Shown: piece after piece, positions 7,945-15,950 of the stretch | How the letters are laid out: the number at the start of each line of letters is the position of its first letter | How positions within the stretch are numbered: the stretch's first letter is position 1 | Assembly: GCA_023444705.1 (NCBI GenBank) | Contig: JAEXMB010000030.1 | Coordinates: forward strand, 1 to 27,880 | DNA from: Pseudomonadota bacterium | Lineage (GTDB): Bacteria > Pseudomonadota > Alphaproteobacteria > Micavibrionales > UBA2020 | Reading direction: 5' to 3' | Length of the DNA stretch: 27,880 nt | Notes under the pieces: generated by a model | What the model was told of the DNA's origin: nothing | Databases searched by the model: none | What the model saw: only the letters and a program-made list of their open reading frames with translations | Position numbers and translations under genes: made by a program

Positions 7945-9306
7945 TTATTCTCCTTGCGCTGTGGGCGGTGGGGTCGGAACGGGAGTAACGATAAGGACAA
8001 GGCCATCAAGCGCGTTTACGCGCAGGCTGTCGCCTTTGGCGATGATATGCGGGCCGTCGCAACGCGCCTGCCAGATTTCACCGGTGACAAGGACCTCGCC
8101 GCGCGCACCCTGCCAGCGTACCACGGTGGCGGTGGCGTCGATCAGTTCTTCCTTACCGGTGACGGTCTTCTGGCGCAGTGATTTGACCACCATGCCAAGG
8201 CTGACGCTGAGCATAGCAAAGCTCAATGCCGCCAGTGTGGCGATCAGCCACGGGTCGATCGCCACGTGGCCAAGGGCGTCGGGCTGCATCAGCAACAGCG
8301 CGCCGCAAACGAAGGCGATGGCGCCGCCGATGCCAAGAATACCAAAGGTGACGGTAAAAGCCTCCGCCGTCATCAACGCAAGGCCGAGCAAGAGCAGCGC
8401 AAGGCCCGAGAAATTTACCGGCAAGACGTTCATTGCATACAGGCCAAGCAACAGGAAGATCGCACCCGTCACGCCCGGTACCATCGTGCCCGGATTGGCG
8501 AATTCATAGATCAGGCCATAGGTGCCAAGCGTCATCAGCAACAGCGCGATATTGGGATGGGTGATGATTTCAAGCAAGCCGTGGCGCAGGCCCGGCGCGC
8601 GCATGACAATTTCGGCGTTGCGGGTATCAAGGGTCTTTTTGACATCGCCTGCCATCAGCACGCTGCGACCGTTGACTTTGTCGGCCAGCTCGCTGGGCGT
8701 GGCGGCGATGGTTTCGATGACTTTTTTCGCCAGTGCCTCGCTCGCCGTCAGGCTGTCGGCGTCGCGCACGGCGGCCTCTGCCCAGTCGGCGTTGCGCTTG
8801 TGGCGCTCTGCCAGTCCGCGGATAAAGGCGCTGGCATCGCTGAGCATTTTCTTTTCAAGCGTGCTGGGCTGTTGCTTTTCCTTGCCGCTGTCGCCGTCAA
8901 GCGTGATGGGTGTTGCGGCCCCCAGACGGGTGGAGGGCGCCATTGCGGCGATATGGCTGGCGTACAAAATATAGGTGCCTGCACTGGCCGCATGCGCGCC
9001 CGATGGTGCGACCAGCGTGGCAACTGGAACGGGGCTGTCGAGAATGGCCTGCACGATCTGCTGCGTGCTGTCGTAAAGGCCGCCGGGTGTGTCCATTTGC
9101 AAAACAATCAATGCCGCCTTGGCATCGCGCGCGGCAGCGATCTCGCGCTTGACCAGATCATAGGTGGCGGGGCCGATGGTGCCGGTCACGGGCACGACAT
9201 GCACCAGCGGTCTGGCGCTGTCCGCCGCCAGCGTGGGCTGCATGTACAGCAGGGCCATGCCAGAAAGCATGGCGAGCAATGCAAGATGCCAGCGGCGCAG
9301 GTGCAT
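7945..9306 (-). CDS. NfeD-family membrane-bound serine protease (ClpP class)
   Basis: A 453-residue long-form NfeD protein. Residues 1-27 form a signal peptide or N-terminal anchor. Residues about 33-220 form a ClpP/crotonase-like domain with QMDTPGG and PSGAHAASAGTYI; Ser108 is the predicted nucleophile and a Lys in the LEKKML segment the likely general base, as in archaeal PH1510. Three to four hydrophobic segments follow (about 255-380), then a C-terminal OB-fold NfeD domain (IDATATVVRWQGARGEVLVTGE). Family members cleave C-terminal hydrophobic regions of stomatins. It is the upstream gene of the slipin. Start ATG at 9306 has no very strong Shine-Dalgarno (ACCAGAGG). Confidence 0.95.
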   Translation of the reverse strand: MHLRRWHLALLAMLSGMALLYMQPTLAADSARPLVHVVPVTGTIGPATYDLVKREIAAARDAKAALIVLQMDTPGGLYDSTQQIVQAILDSPVPVATLVAPSGAHAASAGTYILYASHIAAMAPSTRLGAATPITLDGDSGKEKQQPSTLEKKMLSDASAFIRGLAERHKRNADWAEAAVRDADSLTASEALAKKVIETIAATPSELADKVNGRSVLMAGDVKKTLDTRNAEIVMRAPGLRHGLLEIITHPNIALLLMTLGTYGLIYEFANPGTMVPGVTGAIFLLLGLYAMNVLPVNFSGLALLLLGLALMTAEAFTVTFGILGIGGAIAFVCGALLLMQPDALGHVAIDPWLIATLAALSFAMLSVSLGMVVKSLRQKTVTGKEELIDATATVVRWQGARGEVLVTGEIWQARCDGPHIIAKGDSLRVNALDGLVLIVTPVPTPPPTAQGE

Positions 9307-9426
9307 GAACGAAAAAACCTCTGGTGATAAAACGCCTGTTTTTCAGGCATTTTCAGTCTAGACGATCAAAGCTTACCCATGTGTTAAATCTTGCGCCAAA
9401 GCCGGTGAGTATGGAAAGCGCACAAG

Positions 9427-9456
9427 AAAAAACCGCCGGAGAATATCCGGCGGTTT
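9427..9456 (-). terminator. Rho-independent terminator of rplS
   Basis: On the minus strand an 8-bp GC stem CCGCCGGA/TCCGGCGG with a 5-nt loop is flanked by A and T runs, ending in six T residues. It lies 26 bases beyond the rplS stop and closes the trmD-rplS unit before the NfeD gene. Confidence 0.9.
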
Positions 9457-9482
9457 GATCTGAGTGCCATAAGGCTGGCGGA

Positions 9483-9935
9483 TTAACCGGCAGCAACGGC
9501 CTTTTTCTCGGGTGCGGCAACAGCCTCGGGCGCAGCCGAGGTGGTGTCGGTGGTTTCGACTTCGCGCTCGCGCTCGGCGATGCGGGCCGACTTACCACTG
9601 CGGTCGCGCAGATAGTACAGCTTCGCACGGCGGACGGTACCGCGGCGGACCAGCTGGATGCTGTCGATGTTGGGCGAGTACAGGGGGAACACGCGCTCCA
9701 CACCTTCGCCATAGCTGATTTTGCGCACGGTGAAGGTTTCGTGGAGACCGCCGCCGCTGCGTGCGATGCATACGCCTTCATAACCCTGGATACGGGTTTT
9801 GAGATCTTTGCCCGAACCTTCGGTGATCTTGACGTTCACGCGCAGCGTGTCGCCGGGACCGAATACGGGGATTTTTTTGGAAGCTTCGCTGAGTTTCTGC
9901 AGCTGGGCTTGCTCGAATTTCTGCAAGTCGTTCAT
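9483..9935 (-). CDS. rplS: 50S ribosomal protein L19
   Basis: A 150-residue L19. Family landmarks are IPVFGPGDTLRVNVKITEG, RIQGYEGVCIARSGGG, TFTVRKISYGEGVERVFPLYSP and KLYYLRDRSGKSARI. L19 sits at the 30S-50S interface. The usual protein is about 115-130 residues; here an Ala/Glu/Thr-rich tail of about 25 residues is added after the conserved domain, similar in style to the S16 tail in this window. It follows trmD, as in most proteobacteria, but with a 248-base gap that holds no credible gene and could be a leader. The Shine-Dalgarno is weak (AAAGGG, 10 bases before ATG). A strong terminator follows. Confidence 0.98.
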   Translation of the reverse strand: MNDLQKFEQAQLQKLSEASKKIPVFGPGDTLRVNVKITEGSGKDLKTRIQGYEGVCIARSGGGLHETFTVRKISYGEGVERVFPLYSPNIDSIQLVRRGTVRRAKLYYLRDRSGKSARIAEREREVETTDTTSAAPEAVAAPEKKAVAAG

Positions 9936-10183
9936 CGTTTAGTACCCTTTTATCTACTTCGGGTCCTCGTAATCGAACGCGCCATTTTTCGGCAGGCGCG
10001 CCGGCAGGTCCCATTCTTGTTCATTACCGGGCGATGGGCGGAATCATCCCTAACCCATCAAGTGTGGCATTGTTACCTTAAAATTTGCCGAATTTCCAAA
10101 GGTTTCTTGGTCTTTTTTGCCCGCCGCCAGAGGGTAAAAACAATATTTATGGGTAAACAAGGGGTTAGGACGCGGGGGCGGCG

Positions 10184-10909
10184 TTAATCTTTCTTACCGC
10201 GTGCGGCCTGATAGGCGGCCCACAGGTCGGGGCGGCGGGCCTGCGTCAGGGATTCGCCCTGTTCGCGCCGCCACTGGGTGATTTTGGCATGATGGCCCGA
10301 GGTCAGCACGGCGGGCACGTCGCGCTGTACGCCGCCCACGTCCGTCCACGATGCGGGGCGGGTGTAATGGGGGTATTCCAGCAGGCCGTCGGTGAAGCTT
10401 TCCTCGTCATGCGTGCCCTGATTGCCAAGCACGCTTGGCACCAGACGCAGGACGGCGTCGAGCATGATCATCGCGGCTTGCTCCCCGCCCGTCAGCACAT
10501 AGTCGCCGATGGAGATTTCCTCGATGGCGTAGGCATCCAGCACGCGCTGGTCGACACCTTCGTAGCGCCCGCACAGGATCGTCATGTGATCGAGTTGCGC
10601 GAATTCCTCCACGCGTGCCTGCGTGAGCGGCAGCCCACGCGGGCTCATGTAGACAAGCTTGCCGTGTGGCTTGCAGCTTTCCAGCGTGCGCGAGAGAACA
10701 TCGGGTTTCATCACCATGCCCGCACCGCCGCCAAAGGGCGCATCGTCGACGGTCTTGTGAACATCCTCGGCAAAGTCGCGCGGCGTGATGGCGCGATAGC
10801 TCCACAATCCTTTTTCCAGCGCCTTGCCCGTCAGGCTGTGACCCAGAAAGCCGGGGAACAGCTCGGGGAACAGGGTGATGACGGTGGCTGAAAAGGAGGT
10901 GGTGTTCAT
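10184..10909 (-). CDS. trmD: tRNA (guanine37-N1)-methyltransferase
   Basis: A 241-residue SPOUT-class methyltransferase that forms m1G37 in tRNAs reading CUN, CCN and CGG codons, preventing +1 frameshifting. Diagnostic segments are VITLFPELFPGFLGHS, DDAPFGGGAGMVMKPD, MSPRG, ILCGRYEGVDQRV and EISIGDYVLTGGE (the knotted SAM-binding site), and SGHHAKITQWRREQ in the C-terminal tRNA-binding part. The start ATG is preceded by GGAGG. In the usual operon trmD follows rimM directly; here a divergent aminopeptidase gene separates them, so trmD and rplS must have their own promoter or rely on another source of transcription. Confidence 0.98.
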   Translation of the reverse strand: MNTTSFSATVITLFPELFPGFLGHSLTGKALEKGLWSYRAITPRDFAEDVHKTVDDAPFGGGAGMVMKPDVLSRTLESCKPHGKLVYMSPRGLPLTQARVEEFAQLDHMTILCGRYEGVDQRVLDAYAIEEISIGDYVLTGGEQAAMIMLDAVLRLVPSVLGNQGTHDEESFTDGLLEYPHYTRPASWTDVGGVQRDVPAVLTSGHHAKITQWRREQGESLTQARRPDLWAAYQAARGKKD

Positions 10910-10915
10910 GCCTCC

Positions 10916-10944
10916 ATACTAGAAGTGACGCGTTACAGCGTCAA
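10916..10944 (-). promoter_or_regulatory. Candidate promoter of trmD-rplS
   Basis: On the minus strand TTGACG (10944-10939) and TAGTAT (10921-10916) are 17 bases apart. The -10 ends only six bases before the trmD ATG, so a transcript from it would be nearly leaderless and would omit the GGAGG element. It is therefore a weak candidate, offered because trmD is cut off from rimM. Confidence 0.35.
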
Positions 10945-10994
10945 TATGCCGCACCGCGGCATGAAATCTGCAAGATAGTTGCGTTGAATTGCGG

Positions 10995-11023
10995 TTGACG
11001 CGCCCGCGGTGCCGACTGATGAT
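10995..11023 (+). promoter_or_regulatory. Candidate promoter of the aminopeptidase gene
   Basis: TTGACG (10995-11000) is followed after 17 bases by GATGAT (11018-11023), with ATG at 11065. The -35 box is good and the -10 moderate. A 7-bp hairpin (ATGCCGC-ACC-GCGGCAT, 10946-10962) lies in the same divergent intergenic region. Confidence 0.4.
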
Positions 11024-11064
11024 ATGTGCCTTCATTATCATTATTCAGAGAGGGCGCATTCGTC

Positions 11065-12294
11065 ATGACTGCCAAGCCACAGATCGTTTTTATTGCCGAC
11101 ACCAAAGGCGTGAGCGCGCAAGCCGCCGCCGAGCAAGCCAATCAGGCGCTGCTGGCGTCCTACACCTTTGACAAGTACAAGACGCTTGCCGAGGGCAAGG
11201 CAAAGCCCGCCGAGACAACCGAAATCCGCACCACGTCGCCCGCCGCCGCGCAAAAGCTGTTTGATGCCCTGCGCACCACGACCGACAGCGTGTTCTGGGC
11301 CAGCGATCTGGTGAACGAGCCGGGCAATGTACTAAACCCCCAAACTTATGCGGAGCGCATCACCGCAGAGCTGGCCCCCCTTGGCATCCGCGTGCGCGTG
11401 ATCGATGCGGCCGAGATGAAGGCGCTTGGCATGAACACCGCACTGGCCGTTGGGCAGGGCAGCGCCACGCCGCCGTGCATGGTGGTGATGGAATATGATG
11501 GCACAAATGGCCAGCAGGATCGTCCGCTCGCACTGGTGGGCAAAGGCATCACCTTTGACAGCGGCGGCATTTCGATCAAGCCGGGTGCCGGCATGGGCGA
11601 GATGACGATGGACATGGGCGGCTCTGCCGCCGTCGTCGGTGCCATGCGTGCGCTGGCCAGCCGCAAGGCGAAAGCGAAAGTGGTGGCGATTGTGGGCTTG
11701 GCTGAAAACATGCCAAGCGGCACGGCGTACCGTCCGGGCGACATCGTGCGCTCGATGAACGGCAAGACCGTTTATATCGGCAATACCGATGCCGAAGGCC
11801 GTCTGGTGCTGGCCGATGCGATGACCTATATCCAGCGTACCTATAACCCGCACACGATGGTTGACCTCGCCACGCTGACCGGTGCGGCTGTAGCGGCACT
11901 GGGCAAGGAATTCGCCGCGATCTTCACCAACGACGACAGCCTGCGCGCCAAGTTCAACAAGGCATCCGCCGCAACGGGTGAGAAAACATGGCCGATGCCG
12001 TTGCTGGAAACCGAGGCGTTCAAGCGCGCCGTGCGTGCCACGCCCCATGCCGACCTGACCAACCTTGCGGGTGGTCCGGGGGCATCGACCGCTGCCGCCT
12101 TCCTGCATGAATTCGTCGAGAAAGATAAAAACGGCAAGGATAAATGCGCCTGGGTGCATGTCGATATGGCAGGCCCCGGCATTCCTTCGACCTTGCGCAA
12201 GGGCTGGGGCGTGATGTTGCTCGACGCGCTGGTGCGCGACAACTATGAAGTGAAGAAAACACCGCCTGCCAAGATCACGGCGCGCAAACGCTAA
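11065..12294 (+). CDS. pepA: Leucyl aminopeptidase (M17), short form lacking most of the N-terminal domain
   Basis: A 409-residue M17 aminopeptidase that removes N-terminal residues from peptides using two metal ions. All ligands are visible: Lys160 and Asp165 (VGKGITFDSGG), Asp183 (TMDMGGSAA), and Asp242 and Glu244 in the signature NTDAEGRLVLADAM with Arg246. Family members are usually near 500 residues, with an N-terminal macro-like domain of about 160 residues. Here only about 70 residues precede the catalytic domain and the LASYTFDKYK segment lies at residues 30-39, so most of that domain is missing. ATG 11065 is preferred over an upstream GTG at 11026; a stop closes the frame just upstream, so no hidden N-terminus exists. 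It lies divergently inside the ribosomal cluster. Confidence 0.95.
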   Translation: MTAKPQIVFIADTKGVSAQAAAEQANQALLASYTFDKYKTLAEGKAKPAETTEIRTTSPAAAQKLFDALRTTTDSVFWASDLVNEPGNVLNPQTYAERITAELAPLGIRVRVIDAAEMKALGMNTALAVGQGSATPPCMVVMEYDGTNGQQDRPLALVGKGITFDSGGISIKPGAGMGEMTMDMGGSAAVVGAMRALASRKAKAKVVAIVGLAENMPSGTAYRPGDIVRSMNGKTVYIGNTDAEGRLVLADAMTYIQRTYNPHTMVDLATLTGAAVAALGKEFAAIFTNDDSLRAKFNKASAATGEKTWPMPLLETEAFKRAVRATPHADLTNLAGGPGASTAAAFLHEFVEKDKNGKDKCAWVHVDMAGPGIPSTLRKGWGVMLLDALVRDNYEVKKTPPAKITARKR

Positions 12295-12311
12295 ACGCAG
12301 GCGTGCGTAAC

Positions 12312-12342
12312 AAAAAAGCCCCGCATCATGCGGGGCTTTTTT
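12312..12342. terminator. Bidirectional Rho-independent terminator between pepA and rimM
   Basis: An 8-bp stem GCCCCGCA/TGCGGGGC with loop TCA is flanked by AAAAAA and TTTTTT, so it works in both directions for the convergent pepA and rimM genes. The stem is identical to that at 23293-23323. Confidence 0.93.
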
Positions 12343-12348
12343 GTGGTG

Positions 12349-12855
12349 TTAATCGAGCAATCCCGGCGGCGGGTCGATCAGCACGAAGCCCGCGTCGATG
12401 TCGACTTCCGGCACCATTTCGTCGCGGAATGGCACGAAGAAGCTGTTGCCCTTGGCGGGTTTGATGTCGAGCAGATCGCCCGCGCCGTAATTGGCGACGC
12501 CGATGATTTTGCCAAGGGCATGGCCATCGATGTGGCGCGCCTCAAGGCCGATCAGGTCGACGTGATAGAACGTGTTTTTCTTTTTGATCTTGGGCAGGAT
12601 GTCGCGGGGCAGATAGAGTTTCTTGCCGCGCCATTTTTCCGCCTGCGTGCGGTCGGCTAGTCCTTCGATGGTGGCGACGGCAAAACCGTCACCGCCGCGC
12701 AGTTTGACGATGGTGCAAAGGGCGTTACCCTTGTCGTCGAGCATGCCGTGTTTGGTCAACAGCTTGGTATCGTCGCCGAACAGGCGCAGCTTGACGTCGC
12801 CCTTGATGCCGTGGACGCCGGTGACTTCGGCCATAAGCAGCAAATTGTCTGACAT
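12349..12855 (-). CDS. rimM: Ribosome maturation factor RimM
   Basis: A 168-residue RimM, which binds S19 and assists maturation of the 30S head. The N-terminal RimM domain starts with LMAEVTGVHGIKGDVKLRLFGDD. The linker and C-terminal PRC-barrel contain FYHVDLIGLEARHIDGHALG and GAGDLLDIKPAKGNSFFVPF, ending in VDIDAGFVLIDPPPGLLD. It lies 94 bases downstream of rpsP, in the conserved order ffh-rpsP-rimM, and is followed by a terminator rather than by trmD. A long hairpin lies in the rpsP-rimM spacer and may change its expression relative to rpsP. Confidence 0.98.
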   Translation of the reverse strand: MSDNLLLMAEVTGVHGIKGDVKLRLFGDDTKLLTKHGMLDDKGNALCTIVKLRGGDGFAVATIEGLADRTQAEKWRGKKLYLPRDILPKIKKKNTFYHVDLIGLEARHIDGHALGKIIGVANYGAGDLLDIKPAKGNSFFVPFRDEMVPEVDIDAGFVLIDPPPGLLD

Positions 12856-12891
12856 GCGGTCTCTTTACAGGAAAAGGTGCGGTTCATGAAA

Positions 12892-12926
12892 ATCCGGCGA
12901 AGGCGGATAACCGCGCTTCGCCGGAT
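12892..12926 (-). other. Strong hairpin in the rpsP-rimM spacer
   Basis: An 11-bp perfect inverted repeat (ATCCGGCGAAG / CTTCGCCGGAT) encloses a further GCGG-ATAA-CCGC stem, giving about 15 bp with a single-base bulge. On the minus strand the stem is followed by only four T residues, so it may be a partial terminator, an mRNA-stabilising structure or a processing site. Confidence 0.6.
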
Positions 12927-12949
12927 CATCTTGCAAACCGGAGATGGTC

Positions 12950-13363
12950 TTAGCCTTCAGCAGCAGCTTCGGCAGGTGCTTCGGCAGGCGCTTCTTCTTT
13001 CGGTGCAGCAGCGGCGGCAGCGAGAGCTTCAGCTTTTTTCGCTTTTTCTTTCGCGCGTTCCTGCATCTTCTGGCCGGGGGCGGCTTTCTGCGGGTTGTTC
13101 TTGCGCTCGGGCATGGCGATGATGTTCGCACGGCCCAGGAACAGGGCAACGCGGTCGGTCGCCTGCGCGCCTTTGCTCAGCCAGTAGGTGATGCGCTCGT
13201 TCTTCAGAACAACGCGGTTGGCGTCGTCTTTGGCAAGCATGGGGTTATAGGCGCCTACTTTTTCAAGGAAGCTGCCATCGCGCGGGCTGCGGCTGTCGGC
13301 AACGACGATGTGGTAGTAGGGGCGTTTTTTGGCACCAGCACGTGCCAGGCGGATCTTCAGCAT
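12950..13363 (-). CDS. rpsP: 30S ribosomal protein S16
   Basis: A 137-residue S16. The start MLKIRLARAGAKKRPYYHIV and the segments DSRSPRDGSFLEKVGAYNPM and ERITYWLSKGAQATDRVALFL are diagnostic. The conserved domain occupies about 80-90 residues; the rest is an Ala/Glu/Lys-rich low-complexity tail (from about residue 100), longer than usual but seen in alphaproteobacteria. S16 binds 16S rRNA early in 30S assembly. It lies downstream of ffh (111-base spacer) and upstream of rimM in the standard order. Confidence 0.98.
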   Translation of the reverse strand: MLKIRLARAGAKKRPYYHIVVADSRSPRDGSFLEKVGAYNPMLAKDDANRVVLKNERITYWLSKGAQATDRVALFLGRANIIAMPERKNNPQKAAPGQKMQERAKEKAKKAEALAAAAAAPKEEAPAEAPAEAAAEG

Positions 13364-13474
13364 AGGTTTGTCTCCAGTTTCGTTTAAAAAGGTTTCTCCG
13401 GTTCACGGGGTATCTTGTCTTCGCTGTTGTCAGGGTGATCCGTAAACCTCACTCACCCAAACCAGCGTGGTATT

Positions 13475-14947
13475 CTATTTCTTGCGGAACAGCGAACCGC
13501 CCTCCGCAAAGGGATTGGCGCCAAGGGGGTTATTGGGGTCCATGCCCGCGGGCAGCTGGCCCTGCATGTTCTTGGCCATTTCTTCCAGTTCGCCCATGCC
13601 GCCGCTGCCGAGCATGCCCGACAGCGCGCGCATCATGCCCTTGCCGCCCATCTTTTGCATGCGCTTCATCATCGTCTGCATGTCGGCAAATTGCTTGAGC
13701 AACTTGTTGACGTCCTGCACCGTGGTGCCGGAACCCGCGGCGATGCGTTTGCGGCGCGAGGCGTTGATGAGATCTGGCTTGGCGCGCTCGGACGGGGTCA
13801 TCGACAAAATGATCGCCTCCTGGCGCGGCAGGACCTTGTCGTCGATCGGCGCGTTTTGCATCGCGTTTTTGATCTTGCCCATGCCGGGCATCATGCCCAT
13901 CAGGCCCGAAAGACCGCCCATCTTTTTCATCTGGCGCAACTGGCTGAGGAAATCGTCGAGGTCGAATTTCCCCTTTTGCATTTTCTCGGCGACTTTGCGC
14001 GCCTCGTCCATGTCGACGGTTTCAACCGCTTTTTCGACCAGCGAGACGACGTCACCCATGTCAAGGATGCGGCCCGCGACGCGCTTGGCGTCAAAGGGCT
14101 GCAGCGCGTCGGACGTTTCGCCAAGGCCGAGGAACTTGATCGGGCGGCCCGTCACGTGGCGCATCGACAGCGCCGCACCGCCGCGCGCATCGCCGTCAAC
14201 GCGGGTCAGCACGATACCGGTGACGCCAAGGCGGCTGTTGAAGTTCTGCGCCGTGGTGACGGCGTCCTGACCGGTCATCGCATCGGCGACCAGCAGGGTT
14301 TCAATCGGTTTGGACAGATCGCGCACGGCGATCAGCTCGTCCATCAGCGCGTCGTCGATCGACAGGCGGCCCGCGCTGTCAAGGATCAGGATATCATAGC
14401 CGCCGCGGCGTGCTTCCTTGATCGCGCGTTCGGTAATCGCCAGCGGCTTTTCGCCTGCAACGATCTCAAGGCTGTCGACGCCGATGCTTTCGCCCAGTAC
14501 GCGCAGCTGCTCTTGTGCCGCAGGGCGGTAAACGTCAAGCGAGGCGATCAGGACTTTCTTGTGTTGTTTTTCGCTGAGGTGGCGTGCGAGCTTGCCCGTG
14601 GTGGTGGTCTTGCCCGAACCCTGCAAACCGGCCATCAGGATGACGGCGGGCGCGGGCGCGTTGAGGTTAAGCGCGCTTTCGGGGTGTTCCAGCGTTTCGA
14701 TCAGCGCGTCGTGAACGATCTTGACGACCTGCTGGCCCGGCTTGACCGCGCGCAGGACTTTCTCGCCCACTGCTTCGGTGCGGACTTTTTCGATGAAATC
14801 CTTGGCGACGGGCAGGGCGACGTCAGCCTCGAGCAAGGCCACGCGCACCATGCGCAACGCTTCGTTGACGTCGGCTTCGCTCAGCGCGCCGCGTTTCATC
14901 AGTCCGTCAAAGATACCGCCAAGGCGGTTGGTCAAGTTCTCGAACAT
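13475..14947 (-). CDS. ffh: Signal recognition particle protein Ffh
   Basis: A 490-residue SRP54-type GTPase that, with 4.5S RNA, delivers nascent membrane proteins to FtsY. The N domain starts at MFENLTNRLGGIFDGL. The G domain has the P-loop GLQGSGKTTTTGKL, DVYRPAAQEQL, the G3 box LDSAGR (Ser where Thr is usual), TRVDGDARGG, and the GLGETSDALQPFD closing loop. The methionine-rich M domain follows (LSGLMGMMPGMGKI; MQTMMKRMQKMGGKGMMRAL) and ends SLFRKK with a TAG stop. ATG 14947 matches the family N-terminus; an upstream GTG at 15058 would add 37 non-homologous residues. It is the first gene of the rpsP-rimM operon, with a promoter about 145 bases upstream. Confidence 0.98.
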   Translation of the reverse strand: MFENLTNRLGGIFDGLMKRGALSEADVNEALRMVRVALLEADVALPVAKDFIEKVRTEAVGEKVLRAVKPGQQVVKIVHDALIETLEHPESALNLNAPAPAVILMAGLQGSGKTTTTGKLARHLSEKQHKKVLIASLDVYRPAAQEQLRVLGESIGVDSLEIVAGEKPLAITERAIKEARRGGYDILILDSAGRLSIDDALMDELIAVRDLSKPIETLLVADAMTGQDAVTTAQNFNSRLGVTGIVLTRVDGDARGGAALSMRHVTGRPIKFLGLGETSDALQPFDAKRVAGRILDMGDVVSLVEKAVETVDMDEARKVAEKMQKGKFDLDDFLSQLRQMKKMGGLSGLMGMMPGMGKIKNAMQNAPIDDKVLPRQEAIILSMTPSERAKPDLINASRRKRIAAGSGTTVQDVNKLLKQFADMQTMMKRMQKMGGKGMMRALSGMLGSGGMGELEEMAKNMQGQLPAGMDPNNPLGANPFAEGGSLFRKK

Positions 14948-14976
14948 CAATCCGTCTTCAAACACATGCAGTTTAT

Positions 14977-15006
14977 CCCCCGTGGGCGTAACTTCGCCGA
15001 CGGGGG
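14977..15006 (-). promoter_or_regulatory. Stable hairpin in the ffh 5' leader
   Basis: On the minus strand CCCCCGT pairs with ACGGGGG, and inside it GGCG pairs with CGCC around loop AAGTTA, with one C-C mismatch. It ends about 30 bases before the ffh ATG, within a leader of roughly 135 bases predicted from the promoter at 15091-15120. It could be an autoregulatory or stability element; no known riboswitch was recognised. Confidence 0.5.
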
Positions 15007-15090
15007 GACGCGGAGCGCAACGTATCCGACCATAAAGGAGGGTGTGGCTCTGAATCACCCTGACACCCGTGGGGTGCCAGAACTGGCCAT

Positions 15091-15120
15091 TTTATAGGCG
15101 GGACGGGGGCGGGGAGTCAA
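15091..15120 (-). promoter_or_regulatory. Sigma-70-like promoter of the ffh-rpsP-rimM operon
   Basis: On the minus strand TTGACT (15120-15115) and TATAAA (15096-15091) are separated by 18 GC-rich bases. The near-consensus -10 and correct position before ffh make this a good candidate. It implies a leader of about 135 bases. Confidence 0.65.
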
Positions 15121-15228
15121 CAAATTTACCGAATAAATAGCCCAGAAAGCCCCCGTTTTGCCGTCAGAGAGGGGGCGGTAGTACGAAAAAGCTTGAAATT
15201 TACATATAGATCAAGCCAGATAGCCGCC

Positions 15229-15891
15229 ATGTCCTTTGATGCCTTTGCCACCAACGAGCTGATCAACGCCACCAAATCCGGTGACGTCGACCGCATGCGC
15301 GCAGCACTCAAGGCCGGCGGCGACCCCGATGCGGTGTCGGCCTGCGAGCCTCTGGTCTGCTTTGCGGCAGGATCAACCGCCTGTGCGGACGACGTGTTAG
15401 ACGTGTTGCTGGCTGCAGGGGCCAACCCCAACCAGCCCGACGAATGGGGCATCTGCGCGCTGTCCTATGCGGTGGCCAAGCGCAAATGGCCGCGTACCGA
15501 TGCGCTGCTCAAGGCCGGTGCGGATGTGAATTTCCAGCATGAAAAGGGCATCAGCAAGACGGTGCTGTTCAATGCGGTGATGCTTGATCTTGACAAGGGC
15601 GAGGCCACGCATACGGCCTGCGTGCTGTCGCTCAAGCCCGATCTTGACGTGCGCATGTTCACCGACGACATGCTGCGCACCTATACGGTGGCCGAACATC
15701 TGGCGCGCGTGCGCGAACTGGAACCGGGCAAGGACAATGCCGTGCAAGCCCTGCTGAACATGATCGCCCGCCACGCACAGGCCCATCCGCCCGCGCCCAG
15801 TGCCGAGGACGCCACCACCGCTGCCGCCCGTCAGGCGCTGGTTTTACGCCTGCGACAGGGGGCGCAGGGGCGCTACAAGCTCGGCAAATAA
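15229..15891 (+). CDS. Ankyrin-repeat protein 1 with RYKL C-terminal tag
   Basis: A 220-residue protein with about three ankyrin units between residues 8 and 135: a first helix pair NELINATKSGDVDRMRAALK, then VLLAAGANPNQPDEWG, then ALLKAGADVNFQHEKG. The last shows the GADVNxQ junction shared by most of this family. A charged, Ala/Gln-rich helix follows and the protein ends RYKLGK. There is no signal peptide or membrane segment. I chose ATG 15229; a TTG at 15193 would add 12 residues, and no strong Shine-Dalgarno is seen for either. It is separated from the next ankyrin gene by 120 bases holding a promoter-like sequence, so it may be a unit of its own. Its function is unknown. Confidence 0.88.
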   Translation: MSFDAFATNELINATKSGDVDRMRAALKAGGDPDAVSACEPLVCFAAGSTACADDVLDVLLAAGANPNQPDEWGICALSYAVAKRKWPRTDALLKAGADVNFQHEKGISKTVLFNAVMLDLDKGEATHTACVLSLKPDLDVRMFTDDMLRTYTVAEHLARVRELEPGKDNAVQALLNMIARHAQAHPPAPSAEDATTAAARQALVLRLRQGAQGRYKLGK

Positions 15892-15950
15892 TACAGCATT
15901 TTCAGCATTTTAAACGCGCCATACCTGCACTATTAATAATGCCAAAAAAC

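Noticed and set aside
7029..9327. Plus-strand ORFs opposite the slipin and NfeD genes
   Set aside because: They are shadows of strongly supported membrane-protein genes and show no Shine-Dalgarno or motif.
9778..10014. Minus-strand ORF upstream of and overlapping rplS
   Set aside because: Most of it is rplS read in another frame, and the product is low-complexity Arg-rich sequence.
13655..15097. Long plus-strand ORF (480 codons) antisense to ffh
   Set aside because: It mirrors the ffh reading frame in GC-rich DNA; the translation has no family signature, while the ffh protein is unmistakable.
14948..15120. 4.5S SRP RNA gene next to ffh
   Set aside because: The conserved GGAAGGAAGCAGCC-like loop region is absent.
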